This document shows, one piece after another, positions 8,229-14,517 of a DNA stretch of 32,432 nt (its first letter is position 1; each line of letters begins with the position of its first letter). Below the pieces are notes generated by a model. It had not been told where the DNA came from, searched no databases, and worked only from the letters and a program-made list of their open reading frames with translations. The position numbers and the translations under genes were made by a program. The DNA lies in contig NC_021038.1 of NCBI RefSeq assembly GCF_000210715.1, positions 1,038,652 to 1,071,083 on the forward strand, read 5' to 3'. The DNA is from Fretibacterium fastidiosum. GTDB taxonomy: Bacteria > Synergistota > Synergistia > Synergistales > Aminobacteriaceae.

Positions 8229-8348
8229 GCAAAACCCGCCCGTTCGTGCTCATCTCCGCCCTCGCACGAGCAGCCGTTCCAGCAATCTCAAAGATCGACC
8301 TCCAGGGGGACGCCGCGCCACGAACAACAGGTTCCCGACGGTGTCTTT
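8229..8348. other. Central part of the divergent chemoreceptor/cyclase intergenic region
   Basis: The 310 bases between the two divergent genes hold both promoters (8200-8228 and 8349-8376). Between them I see no gene, riboswitch consensus or repeat. Confidence 0.5.
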
Positions 8349-8376
8349 TTGCTTTTTTCGAGATATCTGGCATAAT
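8349..8376 (+). promoter_or_regulatory. Probable promoter of the diguanylate cyclase gene
   Basis: TTGCTT (8349-8354), a 16-base spacer and CATAAT (8371-8376), about 80 bases before the start. The spacer contains GAGATATC. Confidence 0.45.
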
Positions 8377-8455
8377 AATAAATCAACGTGCAAGTTGGTC
8401 GGTAATCATGAACCGCGAAAAACTTTCGGACAAATTTTAAGGAGGCGGAGCAGGA

Positions 8456-9841
8456 TTGTACTCTTGCAAGCTCATCATCAGCTGCTACGGGCTTGACGAC
8501 GTTTCCCTGAGCGTCCTGAAGGGGGTGGCGCCGCTTCCGCGCTTCATCCACTACTTCCAGCCCTTGAAGCCGCTGGGAGGTCTGCCTCGGAGGGATCGCC
8601 AGATCGTCATCCTCGACGAGAGCGCGGGGCTCTCGGAGGGAGATTTGTGCGCGTCCATTGATGGGGGTGCAAAGCGTATCCTCTGCACCTCCCGTCCGAA
8701 GAACCTGTCCGAAAAGGACCTGGCACTGTGGGACGACGTGTGGGTAAAGCCTCTCTCCCCCGCGATGCTGCGTTTTCGTTTTCAACGCATCCTGCGGGAG
8801 ATCCAGGCGGAGAAGGACCTCTGGACAGCTCAAAATCAGCTGAATCAGACCATCGATCCCCTGCCGGACCTCATCTGGTACAAGGACCTGAAGGGCGCCC
8901 ACGTCAAGGTCAACGACGCCTTCTGCCAGCTCGTCGGGAAGACGAAAGAGGAAATCCAGGGACGCGGACACTACTACATCTGGAGGATGCCGGAAGATGA
9001 GGGGGCGAAGGACGAGTACGCCTGCCCCGAGACGGACAAAGAGGTCATCCGTCAGGGAAAGACCTGTGTCTTCGACGAGGAGGTCAGGGGACCGGAGGGC
9101 CTGCGCCGGTTGAAGACCTACAAGACCCCCATCTTCGACGAGGACGGTACGATCATCGGCACCGTCAGCGTCGCACGGGACATGACGAAGGAGTTGAAGT
9201 TTCAGCAGCAGCTCCTGGAGATCGCCCGGCAGGACGCCCTCACCGGTCTGGCCTCGCGCTGGTACTTCCAGAACTACATGCAGTCCCACCAGGACGAGGA
9301 ACACGTCATCTGCGTCTACCTGGACCTCGACCACTTTAAGGAGGTCAACGACACCTGGGGGCACCAGACGGGCGACGCGGCGCTCGCCGCCACCGCTGAG
9401 ATGATGCAGCACACCTTCCCGGACGCTTTCATCGCCCGACTGGGCGGGGACGAGTTCATGATGGTGTTCTTTGGGGACCTGTCGGTGGAGGACCTCAAGG
9501 GACGGGTGGACCAATTCATTCAGGACATGGCCGCCTACTTCCACAGCTCCGATAAAATGGCGAACCTCACCATCAGCGGTGGAATCACCAAGACGACCGA
9601 GAGCGAGACCGGTTCGGCCATCGACCACCTCATCCACCGGAGCGATCTGGCCCTCTACCAGGCGAAGCACAGCGGGCGCGCCTGCTGCGTCATCTACGAC
9701 CCCTCCATGGAGAAGGAGCGCCGCGTCAGCGACAAAGGCGCCCCCGGCGGCGTGGACCGCCGCAAACGCCTCACCCCCAACTGGGGAACGGGCTGCGGGC
9801 CGGAGGGCGAGCGGGACAGAAGAAGACAGGATGAAAGATAG
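8456..9841 (+). CDS. PAS-GGDEF diguanylate cyclase with N-terminal receiver-like region
   Basis: The 461-residue protein makes the second messenger c-di-GMP from two GTP. Residues 1-118 resemble the second half of a receiver domain (QIVILDES, KRILCTSRP, VWVKPLSPAML) without a clear full phosphorylation pocket. A PAS domain follows (about 133-245, starting IDPLPDLIWYKDLKGAHVKVN and ending GTVSVARDMT). The GGDEF domain begins at DALTGLASR (260) and has DLDHFKEVNDTWGH and an intact active site RLGGDEF (330-334). The inhibitory RxxD site is absent: the expected positions hold F321 and A324. No membrane segment is seen, so it is cytosolic. The start is TTG with AAGGAGG ten bases upstream; no ATG or GTG competes. 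The C-terminus adds a basic, disordered tail. Confidence 0.92.
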   Translation: MYSCKLIISCYGLDDVSLSVLKGVAPLPRFIHYFQPLKPLGGLPRRDRQIVILDESAGLSEGDLCASIDGGAKRILCTSRPKNLSEKDLALWDDVWVKPLSPAMLRFRFQRILREIQAEKDLWTAQNQLNQTIDPLPDLIWYKDLKGAHVKVNDAFCQLVGKTKEEIQGRGHYYIWRMPEDEGAKDEYACPETDKEVIRQGKTCVFDEEVRGPEGLRRLKTYKTPIFDEDGTIIGTVSVARDMTKELKFQQQLLEIARQDALTGLASRWYFQNYMQSHQDEEHVICVYLDLDHFKEVNDTWGHQTGDAALAATAEMMQHTFPDAFIARLGGDEFMMVFFGDLSVEDLKGRVDQFIQDMAAYFHSSDKMANLTISGGITKTTESETGSAIDHLIHRSDLALYQAKHSGRACCVIYDPSMEKERRVSDKGAPGGVDRRKRLTPNWGTGCGPEGERDRRRQDER

Positions 9842-9860
9842 CGGGGCCTGGCCCCGCTAT
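9838..9860. terminator. Hairpin between convergent cyclase and larB genes
   Basis: A symmetrical stem (9838-9848 with 9850-9860) that overlaps the cyclase stop codon. It is followed by TTCATCTCTT on the plus strand and CTTTCATC on the minus strand, so it probably works as a weak bidirectional terminator. Confidence 0.65.
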
Positions 9861-9861
9861 T

Positions 9862-10617
9862 TCATCTCTTAACGCCCATGTGATTGATTCGGTTGGCGCA
9901 GTACCCCGCCCCGAAGCCGTTGTCGATGTTGACCACCGTCACGCCGCTGCTGCAGGAGTTCAGCATCGCGAGGAGCGCCGCCAGACCGCCGAAGGACACC
10001 CCGTAGCCCACGCTGGTGGGCACGGCGATGACCGGACACTCCGCCAGGCCGCCCAGCACGCTGGCCAGGGCCCCCTCCATGCCCGCCACCGCGATGAGGA
10101 CGCTGGCGCTCATGATGTCCTCCAGGTGGGAGAGGGTGCGATGGAGACCCGCCACGCCGACGTCGTAGAGCCGCTGCACCTCGCTGCCCAGCACCTCGGC
10201 CGTCAGCGCGGCCTCCTCCGCCACGGGGATGTCGCTGGTCCCCCCCGTGGCCACAATAATGCGCCCGATCCCATCGGGCTGCGGCAGGTCTCCCACGATG
10301 CCGACGCGGGGCTCCTCGTGGTAGTCCAGCGCGCAGGACCGGCCGACGGCCTCCGCGGCCTCCGGCGACAGGCGCGTGATGAGGACGGGCCCCTGTCCGT
10401 TCCGCCGCATCGCCTCCAGGATGCCCACTATCTGCTCCGGCGTCTTGCCCGCGCCGTAGATGACCTCCGCCGCACCCTGGCGGACCCTGCGGTGCAGGTC
10501 CACCTTGGCGAAGCCCAGGTCCTCGAAGGGCTTTTCCTTCACGTGCAGCAGCGCGTCCTCGACGCTCATCGTCCCTTCGCTCACCCGCTGGAGCACCTGG
10601 CGGACGGACAGGGACAT
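9862..10617 (-). CDS. larB: LarB, nickel-pincer-nucleotide cofactor biosynthesis protein
   Basis: LarB carboxylates and hydrolyses nicotinic acid adenine dinucleotide to pyridinium-3,5-biscarboxylate mononucleotide, the first step to the nickel-pincer cofactor of lactate racemase and related epimerases. The 251-residue protein shows GAGKTPEQI, the PurE-like ATGGTSDIPVAEEA, GVAGLHR, GMEGALASVLGGL, VIAVPTSVGYG and NIDNGFGAG. E181 (GMEGAL) and C222 (LNSC) sit where the catalytic Glu and the Cys that forms the covalent intermediate are known in LarB. It starts five bases after the folD stop with GAGGG in between, so translation is coupled to folD. larC, larE and a larA-type racemase are not in the window. 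Confidence 0.94.
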   Translation of the reverse strand: MSLSVRQVLQRVSEGTMSVEDALLHVKEKPFEDLGFAKVDLHRRVRQGAAEVIYGAGKTPEQIVGILEAMRRNGQGPVLITRLSPEAAEAVGRSCALDYHEEPRVGIVGDLPQPDGIGRIIVATGGTSDIPVAEEAALTAEVLGSEVQRLYDVGVAGLHRTLSHLEDIMSASVLIAVAGMEGALASVLGGLAECPVIAVPTSVGYGVSFGGLAALLAMLNSCSSGVTVVNIDNGFGAGYCANRINHMGVKR

Positions 10618-10622
10618 GGCCC

Positions 10623-11477
10623 TCAGCGTTTCGTCAAAAGCCGTGCGGCCCGCAGCGTGTTTCTGGCCAGGACGGACGTCGTTACGGCCCCCACGCCACC
10701 CGGCACGGGGCTCACCATGCTGACGATGGACGACACGGCCTCAAAGTCCACGTCGCCGCAGAGCTTGCCGTCCGGCCCCACGTTGATGCCCACGTCCACG
10801 ACGATGCTCCTGTCCGTCACGCAGTCCGCGCCGATCATGCCCGCCTTCCCCGCCGCGGCGACCACGATGTCCGCGCGACGGCAGACGGCCGGCATGTCCA
10901 CGGTCTTCGTGTGGCAGATCGTCACCGTGGCGTTCGCTGCCAGCATCAGCATCGCCAGCGGGCGCCCCACCACCATGCTGCGCCCCACGAGGGTCACGTT
11001 CTTTCCCTTGAGGTCCACCTCGTAGTGCGCCAGCATCTCCATCACCGCGCCCGGCGTGCAGGGGGCAAAGCCGTCCCTCGCGCCCGCAAAGACCATGGCC
11101 GAGCTGATGGGGCTCATTCCATCCACGTCCTTGCGGGGGTCAATGGTCCGGCGCGCCGCCTCGTCGCTCAGGCCGCCTGGAAGCGGGCGAAACAGGAGGA
11201 TGCCGTGGACCTTCGGGTCCGCGTTGACCTTCCCGAACTCCGCGTCGAAATCCGCCTGCTCGATGTCCTCCGGCAACTCGTACACCTGCGTCGTGATGCC
11301 CAGCCCGGCAAAGCGCTTCAGGGCTCCGCGCTCGTAGGCCAGGTCGTCCCCTCTGGCCCCCACCCTCACGATGGCCAGCTTCGGATCCACGCCCATCCCC
11401 TTCAGCTCCGCGTGCTCCGCCAGGAGCGCCTCCTTCATCCCGACCGCAACCTCGGCCCCCTTCATGACGACGGTCAT
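10623..11477 (-). CDS. folD: FolD-type methylenetetrahydrofolate dehydrogenase with altered cyclohydrolase site
   Basis: The family interconverts 5,10-methylene-, methenyl- and 10-formyl-tetrahydrofolate. The 284 residues include IDPRKDVDGMSP, CTPGAVMEML, the Rossmann segment GRSMVVGRPLAMLML, ICHTKT, and the C-terminal SPVPGGVGAVTTSVL. The catalytic tract usually written SYVxxK reads AYERGAL here: Y48 is kept, but the position of the essential Lys (Y+4) is A52. The usual QLPLP reads FRPLP, so the active-site Gln is Phe96. A Lys at 54 is two residues off. The Lys is known to be needed for cyclohydrolase activity, so this protein may be mainly a dehydrogenase. AAAGGAG precedes the ATG by nine bases. 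It is first in a two-gene unit with larB. Confidence 0.93.
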   Translation of the reverse strand: MTVVMKGAEVAVGMKEALLAEHAELKGMGVDPKLAIVRVGARGDDLAYERGALKRFAGLGITTQVYELPEDIEQADFDAEFGKVNADPKVHGILLFRPLPGGLSDEAARRTIDPRKDVDGMSPISSAMVFAGARDGFAPCTPGAVMEMLAHYEVDLKGKNVTLVGRSMVVGRPLAMLMLAANATVTICHTKTVDMPAVCRRADIVVAAAGKAGMIGADCVTDRSIVVDVGINVGPDGKLCGDVDFEAVSSIVSMVSPVPGGVGAVTTSVLARNTLRAARLLTKR

Positions 11478-11592
11478 TTGAACCAGCTCCTTTCTTTATT
11501 CAAGTTTCCCAATCCAAGATTAAGAACGACGACGGTGCCGCGCCCCCACAGGACGCGGATAAAACTCCCTTTTAAATTATTGTACCGTATCC

Positions 11593-11629
11593 GGCTCGTT
11601 ATTTCGAGCCTGACGTCCGTCGGGACGTC
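11593..11629. promoter_or_regulatory. Two tandem inverted repeats, candidate operators
   Basis: GGCTCG-N6-CGAGCC (11593-11610) is followed one base later by GACGTCC-N4-GGACGTC (11612-11629). Both dyads are perfect. The second fills the spacer between the -35 and -10 boxes of the plus-strand promoter; both also lie upstream of folD on the other strand. Confidence 0.5.
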
Positions 11630-11639
11630 GTGTTATACT
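11610..11639 (+). promoter_or_regulatory. Probable promoter of the YihX-like phosphatase gene
   Basis: CTGACG (11610-11615), an 18-base spacer and TATACT (11634-11639), about 37 bases before the start codon. The spacer is occupied by a perfect dyad, so the promoter is probably controlled by a DNA-binding protein. Confidence 0.6.
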
Positions 11640-11675
11640 GCGTTCAAAAATCTATGCGGACGGGGACGTGAGACG

Positions 11676-12296
11676 ATGAGTACGGCTGCGATCGACACGG
11701 TGATCTTCGACATCGGAGGGGTGCTGGCGAACTTCGACTGGAACGGCTACGTCCATCGCTGGGTCCGGGACGAGAGGGCCATCCAGGAGATCAACGAGGC
11801 GCTCTGGGGGACGGGACTGTGGGACGAGTTGGACCGGGGCGTGCTGAGCACGGAGTCGATCGTCGAGGGCTTCATCGCCGGTGCGCCCCGCCGGGAGGGC
11901 GAGATCCGCACGCTCATGGAGCACGTGGGGGGCTGCGTGAGCCGGCTGGACTACGCCGTCCCGTGGATTCAATCGGTCAAGTCGACGGGCCGGCGCGTCC
12001 TCTTCCTCTCCAACTACTCGCGCCTCATCATGGACGCCAACCCCGGCGTGCTGGACTTCCTGCCCGCCCTGGACGGCGGCGTCTTCTCCTGCGACGTGAA
12101 GCTCCTGAAGCCGGACCGGGCCATCTACGCCGCCCTCTGTGAGCGATACGCCCTGACGCCGGGCCGATGCGTCTTCATCGACGACCTGGAGCCCAACGTC
12201 CAGGGGGCGCGGGACTTCGGGATGCAGGCCATCCGGTTTCAAAGTTACGAACAGGCGCAGGAGGCCCTGAGCGCGATGCTCGGAGGCGACGCCTGA
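11676..12296 (+). CDS. HAD-superfamily phosphatase, YihX-like
   Basis: A 206-residue cytosolic hydrolase. HAD motif I is VIFDIGGVLANFD, with nucleophile D12 and Gly at the position of the second Asp. This DxG form is typical of the YihX/epoxide-hydrolase-type branch (E. coli YihX, a glucose-1-phosphatase, has DLGNV). Motif II is LFLSNYSRL, motif III is KLLKPDRAIY and motif IV is CVFIDDLEPNVQGA. A helical cap of about 70 residues follows motif I, the usual C1 type. The ribosome site is weak (GTGAG). The substrate is probably a sugar phosphate or a damaged metabolite, by family inference. The DNA repair gene for 3-methyladenine glycosylase follows 57 bases later on the same strand. Confidence 0.88.
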   Translation: MSTAAIDTVIFDIGGVLANFDWNGYVHRWVRDERAIQEINEALWGTGLWDELDRGVLSTESIVEGFIAGAPRREGEIRTLMEHVGGCVSRLDYAVPWIQSVKSTGRRVLFLSNYSRLIMDANPGVLDFLPALDGGVFSCDVKLLKPDRAIYAALCERYALTPGRCVFIDDLEPNVQGARDFGMQAIRFQSYEQAQEALSAMLGGDA

Positions 12297-12353
12297 ACGG
12301 TGGGTCATCCTCACCGTATGACAGAACGGGTACGACGAGGAGGCGAAACGCAA

Positions 12354-13037
12354 GTGAGCACGACGGACGGTGCGATGGAGACGGGCTGCTGCCCCTGGGC
12401 CCTGATGAACTCGGAGATGCGCCGCTACCACGACACGGAGTGGGGCGTCCCCGTCCACGAGGACGGGAAGCACTTTGAGCACCTGATGATGGAGGTCATG
12501 CAGTGCGGGCTGAGCTGGAACACGGTGCTGCAGAAGCGCGAGGTCTTTCGCCAATGCCTTGCGGGCTTCGACTGGAACCGCCTGGCGGCCTTCACCGGAG
12601 AGGACGTGGCCCGCGCCATGGAGACTCCCGGCATGATCCGGGCCACGCGCAAGATCCAGGCCATCATCGACAACGCCCGCTGCTTCCAGAAGGTGCGGGA
12701 GGAGTTCGGCAGCTTCAGCGAGTACCTGTGGGCTTTCACCGAGGGCAGGACGATCCTCTACGACGGACACCAGGCGGGGAACATCCCCGCCAGCAACGCC
12801 CTGTCCGCAGCCGTCAGCCGGGACCTGAAGGCGCGCGGCTTCAAGTTCCTTGGGGCAGTGACGGTCTACTCGCACCTCCAGTCCTGCGGGGTGGTCAACG
12901 ACCACATCGAGGGCTGCCCGCGGCGACGCCAGCTCATCTCAATCGCCGACGTCGTCCATCGGCCCCCGGAGGGCGAGGAGGGCGTCGGACGCGCTGAGCG
13001 CAGGGCAAAGGACAAACCCGGCATCCAGCAGGAATGA
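12354..13037 (+). CDS. tag: DNA-3-methyladenine glycosylase I
   Basis: Tag removes 3-methyladenine from alkylated DNA, starting base-excision repair. Family motifs are clear: CPWALMNSEMRRYHDTEWG, then QCGLSWNTVLQKREVFR, FTGEDVARAMETPGMIR, NARCFQKV, FKFLGAVTVYSHLQSCGVVNDH. The zinc-binding residues of Tag (an N-terminal Cys and His, and the C-terminal His and Cys in VNDHIEGC) are all present. I prefer GTG at 12354, which has GAGGAGG ten bases upstream and gives 227 residues; an in-frame ATG at 12300 would add 18 non-conserved residues directly after the phosphatase stop. After the zinc motif the last 40 residues are a hydrophilic tail not usual for Tag. It is probably co-transcribed with the phosphatase gene. 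Confidence 0.94.
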   Translation: MSTTDGAMETGCCPWALMNSEMRRYHDTEWGVPVHEDGKHFEHLMMEVMQCGLSWNTVLQKREVFRQCLAGFDWNRLAAFTGEDVARAMETPGMIRATRKIQAIIDNARCFQKVREEFGSFSEYLWAFTEGRTILYDGHQAGNIPASNALSAAVSRDLKARGFKFLGAVTVYSHLQSCGVVNDHIEGCPRRRQLISIADVVHRPPEGEEGVGRAERRAKDKPGIQQE

Positions 13038-13063
13038 AGAGCCCGGCGAGACCGGCTAAGGGG

Positions 13064-13074
13064 ACCCCTGCAAT
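13064..13074 (+). repeat. Left copy of 11-base direct repeat flanking the toxin-antitoxin island
   Basis: ACCCCTGCAAT, 27 bases after the tag stop codon. An identical copy lies at 14408-14418, just beyond the 3' end of tRNA-Arg. Confidence 0.5.
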
Positions 13075-13176
13075 GCAAAAACTTGTCCTCCTGTTTCTGG
13101 ACTTCCGTCGAGCCGAGAGGTTGGCCCCCCGGACGCCACAGGGTGAGGAAGGTTTGAGGGAGGAGCTCCGCCAAGC

Positions 13177-13204
13177 AAAAAGGGCGTCCACGTTTAGGAC
13201 GCCC
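13177..13204 (-). terminator. Terminator of the toxin-antitoxin operon
   Basis: On the minus strand GGGCGTCC-TAAACGT-GGACGCCC is followed by TTTTT. The current reading frame of the decayed RelE gene ends with a TAA inside the loop. Confidence 0.8.
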
Positions 13205-13427
13205 TCTCCTGTGGCCGACCTTCAGGACGAGGACGACAAGCTCCCCGTCCCGGATCGCAGATCAGCCGGTAGTCTCCCACGTGGTAGCGCCAATACCCCG
13301 AGAACTGACCGGTCAGGGCCGCCCTCTTTTCTCGTGGATAGGGTGCGGAGGACAGGGCGCTCAGAAAATTCACTATCCGCGTATGGGCGGATTTGCCCAA
13401 GCGCTCGCTAAAGGTTTTTGTAGACAT
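13194..13427 (-). pseudogene. Frameshifted, N-terminally trimmed second RelE/ParE-family toxin
   Basis: From ATG at 13427 the frame reads KSAHTRIVNFLSAL, then AALTGQFSGYWRYHVGDYRLICD, the hallmark core of RelE/ParE toxins. It then turns into a Pro/Arg-rich non-family tail. Shifting frame directly after TGC (near base 13254) restores IRDGELVVLVLKVGHRR, exactly the expected last two strands. Two bases are missing, or one is extra. The first strand and half of helix 1 of the fold are absent at the N-terminus, and the usual GHRRxVY ending runs into the terminator. The 5' end overlaps the intact relE by 20 bases. It looks like the remnant of a tandem toxin gene that lost its 5' part and then its frame. 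Confidence 0.75.
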
Positions 13428-13671
13428 CTTTTCTGTGTGCAACTCGGACAACACAGATGACAAGACGCTCGTCATGCACTTCATAGACGACCCGAAACTT
13501 CCCGACCCGGACGCGCCAGGTATCAGCTCGTCCCTGTATCTTGCGGCTCCCACTTGGATAAGGACAGGACACAAGGCCTTTCAAAACTTCGATGATTTGC
13601 CGTTGGACGCTCGAATCGAGGCGGGCTATTGCTTTCAGGACATTCTTTTTGACCTCAAGGGCATAAAGCAT
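13408..13671 (-). CDS. Type II toxin, RelE/ParE superfamily
   Basis: An 87-residue protein of normal length for a RelE-type mRNA interferase or ParE-type gyrase toxin. It reads VKKNVLKAIARLDSSVQRQII, then SRKIQGRADTWRVRVGKFRVVYEVHDERLVICVVRVAHRKDVYKNL, shown here only as the family's beta-sheet core. The RVRVGKFRVVYEV and VAHRKDVY blocks are those of the RelE-like (YafQ/RelE) branch, in which the C-terminal Arg, His and Tyr act in RNA cleavage. It starts eight bases after the stop of the antitoxin gene, the normal antitoxin-first order. The gene and its partners lie in a less G+C-rich pocket beside a tRNA. RNA cleavage is inferred from family only. Confidence 0.9.
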   Translation of the reverse strand: MLYALEVKKNVLKAIARLDSSVQRQIIEVLKGLVSCPYPSGSRKIQGRADTWRVRVGKFRVVYEVHDERLVICVVRVAHRKDVYKNL

Positions 13672-13679
13672 CGTAAAAT

Positions 13680-13892
13680 TCAGTCAAGCCCCAGGGCTTT
13701 AAGCGCGTCCGCCAGGGGAACCGTCGGGTCGTCCTTGTGGGCCTCGATCCATACGATATCCTCCTCGTCTTCCTGGGCTTCCAGGTATTGCAGGAATGCC
13801 GCATAATGGCTCACCCTGTCCAAGTCCTCCTCGGTCAGGTTTTGGAGTTGGCGATACAGGCTCTTCCTCTTCGCTGCCACAGCTTGAATCAT
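13680..13892 (-). CDS. Antitoxin of the RelE-type toxin
   Basis: A 70-residue acidic protein starting MIQAVAAKRKSLYRQL, with LTEEDLDRVSHYAAFLQYLEA and the C-terminal DPTVPLADALKALGLD. The pattern of an N-terminal amphipathic helix followed by DDPTVPLxxALKxxGL is common in small antitoxins encoded directly before RelE toxins. The C-terminal part would wrap the toxin. GGAGGGG precedes the ATG. The start lies two bases after the stop of the upstream HTH gene, so the three genes are one translationally coupled operon. It has no obvious DNA-binding domain of its own; the upstream HTH protein may supply that role. Confidence 0.85.
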   Translation of the reverse strand: MIQAVAAKRKSLYRQLQNLTEEDLDRVSHYAAFLQYLEAQEDEEDIVWIEAHKDDPTVPLADALKALGLD

Positions 13893-13894
13893 CC

Positions 13895-14164
13895 CTACCC
13901 CTCCTCCCCCTTGGCCACCGAGATCGCGACCTCGATTTCCTCTCGCAAAGCCGCCCGCTCCACCTTGCGGCGCCCCCATACGGCAGCAAACCCTTGGGGG
14001 CCGGGCTCGTATGCCTCGACAGACGACCGGGGAATAACCCACGTGTTGCCGATCTTCTGGGCTCCATACAAACGGTGTTGATTGCACAACCTCAGAATCT
14101 GGCTTCTCCCCAGCTCCATAATCGCTGCAACTTCTGTGACGCTGAGCAGACTCTTATCATTCAA
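13895..14164 (-). CDS. Excisionase-type helix-turn-helix protein
   Basis: An 89-residue protein whose first 55 residues match the MerR/excisionase-like HTH_17 domain: LLSVTEVAAIMELGRSQILRLC, then GAQKIGNTWVIPRSSVEAYEP. Such domains occur in phage excisionases and in small regulators. The remaining C-terminal part (about 35 residues) is charged and helical. It is first in the operon with antitoxin and toxin, with only two bases to the antitoxin, so it probably represses the operon or is a third component of the module. Its position beside a tRNA also allows a past role as a recombination directionality factor. The start has GAGGGGG 14 bases upstream, which is rather far; a TCAATG/CATTGA dyad (14161-14183) overlaps the start region and could be its operator or hide the ribosome site. 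Confidence 0.82.
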   Translation of the reverse strand: MNDKSLLSVTEVAAIMELGRSQILRLCNQHRLYGAQKIGNTWVIPRSSVEAYEPGPQGFAAVWGRRKVERAALREEIEVAISVAKGEEG

Positions 14165-14425
14165 TGCAAATCCCCCTCATTGAGGTACGCTTCTTCCGCC
14201 GTCTCCATCACCAATTGTGTGTCCACTTTGTCGCTTACACGCCCCTTCCAGATGGACTGTTATAATTACACGGTAAAAGACAAAAAGCCGTTTCTCCCGA
14301 ATGGAAAAACGGACATTTTGGAAGCGAGGTGACAGGAATCTTTGCACTGCAAAGCTCCCCATGAGCGACGGCCTATTTTCTTTATTTTTGCTGCTTTTCC
14401 CCTGTAAACCCCTGCAATCCCTATA
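14165..14425. other. Low-G+C gene-poor segment between the HTH gene and tRNA-Arg
   Basis: Clearly less G+C-rich than its neighbours. It holds a perfect 15-base dyad CTTTGCA-C-TGCAAAG (14340-14354), an AT-rich TATAATTA patch (14261-14268) that may contain the operon promoter on the minus strand, and a short minus-strand frame ending at the HTH start that could be a remnant peptide. No complete gene is supported. Confidence 0.45.
14408..14418 (+). repeat. Right copy of 11-base direct repeat beside tRNA-Arg
   Basis: ACCCCTGCAAT, identical to 13064-13074, seven bases beyond the tRNA CCA end. The two copies bracket the toxin-antitoxin island. Confidence 0.5.
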
Positions 14426-14501
14426 TGGCGAGCTTGGGCAGATTCGAACTGCCGACCTACGGCTTAGGAGGCCGTCGCTCTATCCACTGAGCTACAAGCC
14501 C
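14426..14501 (-). tRNA. tRNA-Arg (anticodon CCT)
   Basis: The minus strand folds into a complete 76-nt tRNA: acceptor GGGCTTG with CAAGCTC, D stem GCTC/GAGC, anticodon stem ACGGC/GCCGT with loop CTCCTAA (anticodon CCT, reading AGG), T stem GGCAG/CTGCC with loop TTCGAAT, and an encoded G-CCA end. A near-consensus promoter lies just upstream. Its 3' end faces the toxin-antitoxin island. Confidence 0.97.
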
Positions 14502-14517
14502 GCAAAGGAACTATGTT

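Noticed and set aside
8385-8455. c-di-GMP riboswitch before the cyclase gene
   Set aside because: The leader is about 70 bases and lacks the conserved core of either c-di-GMP class.
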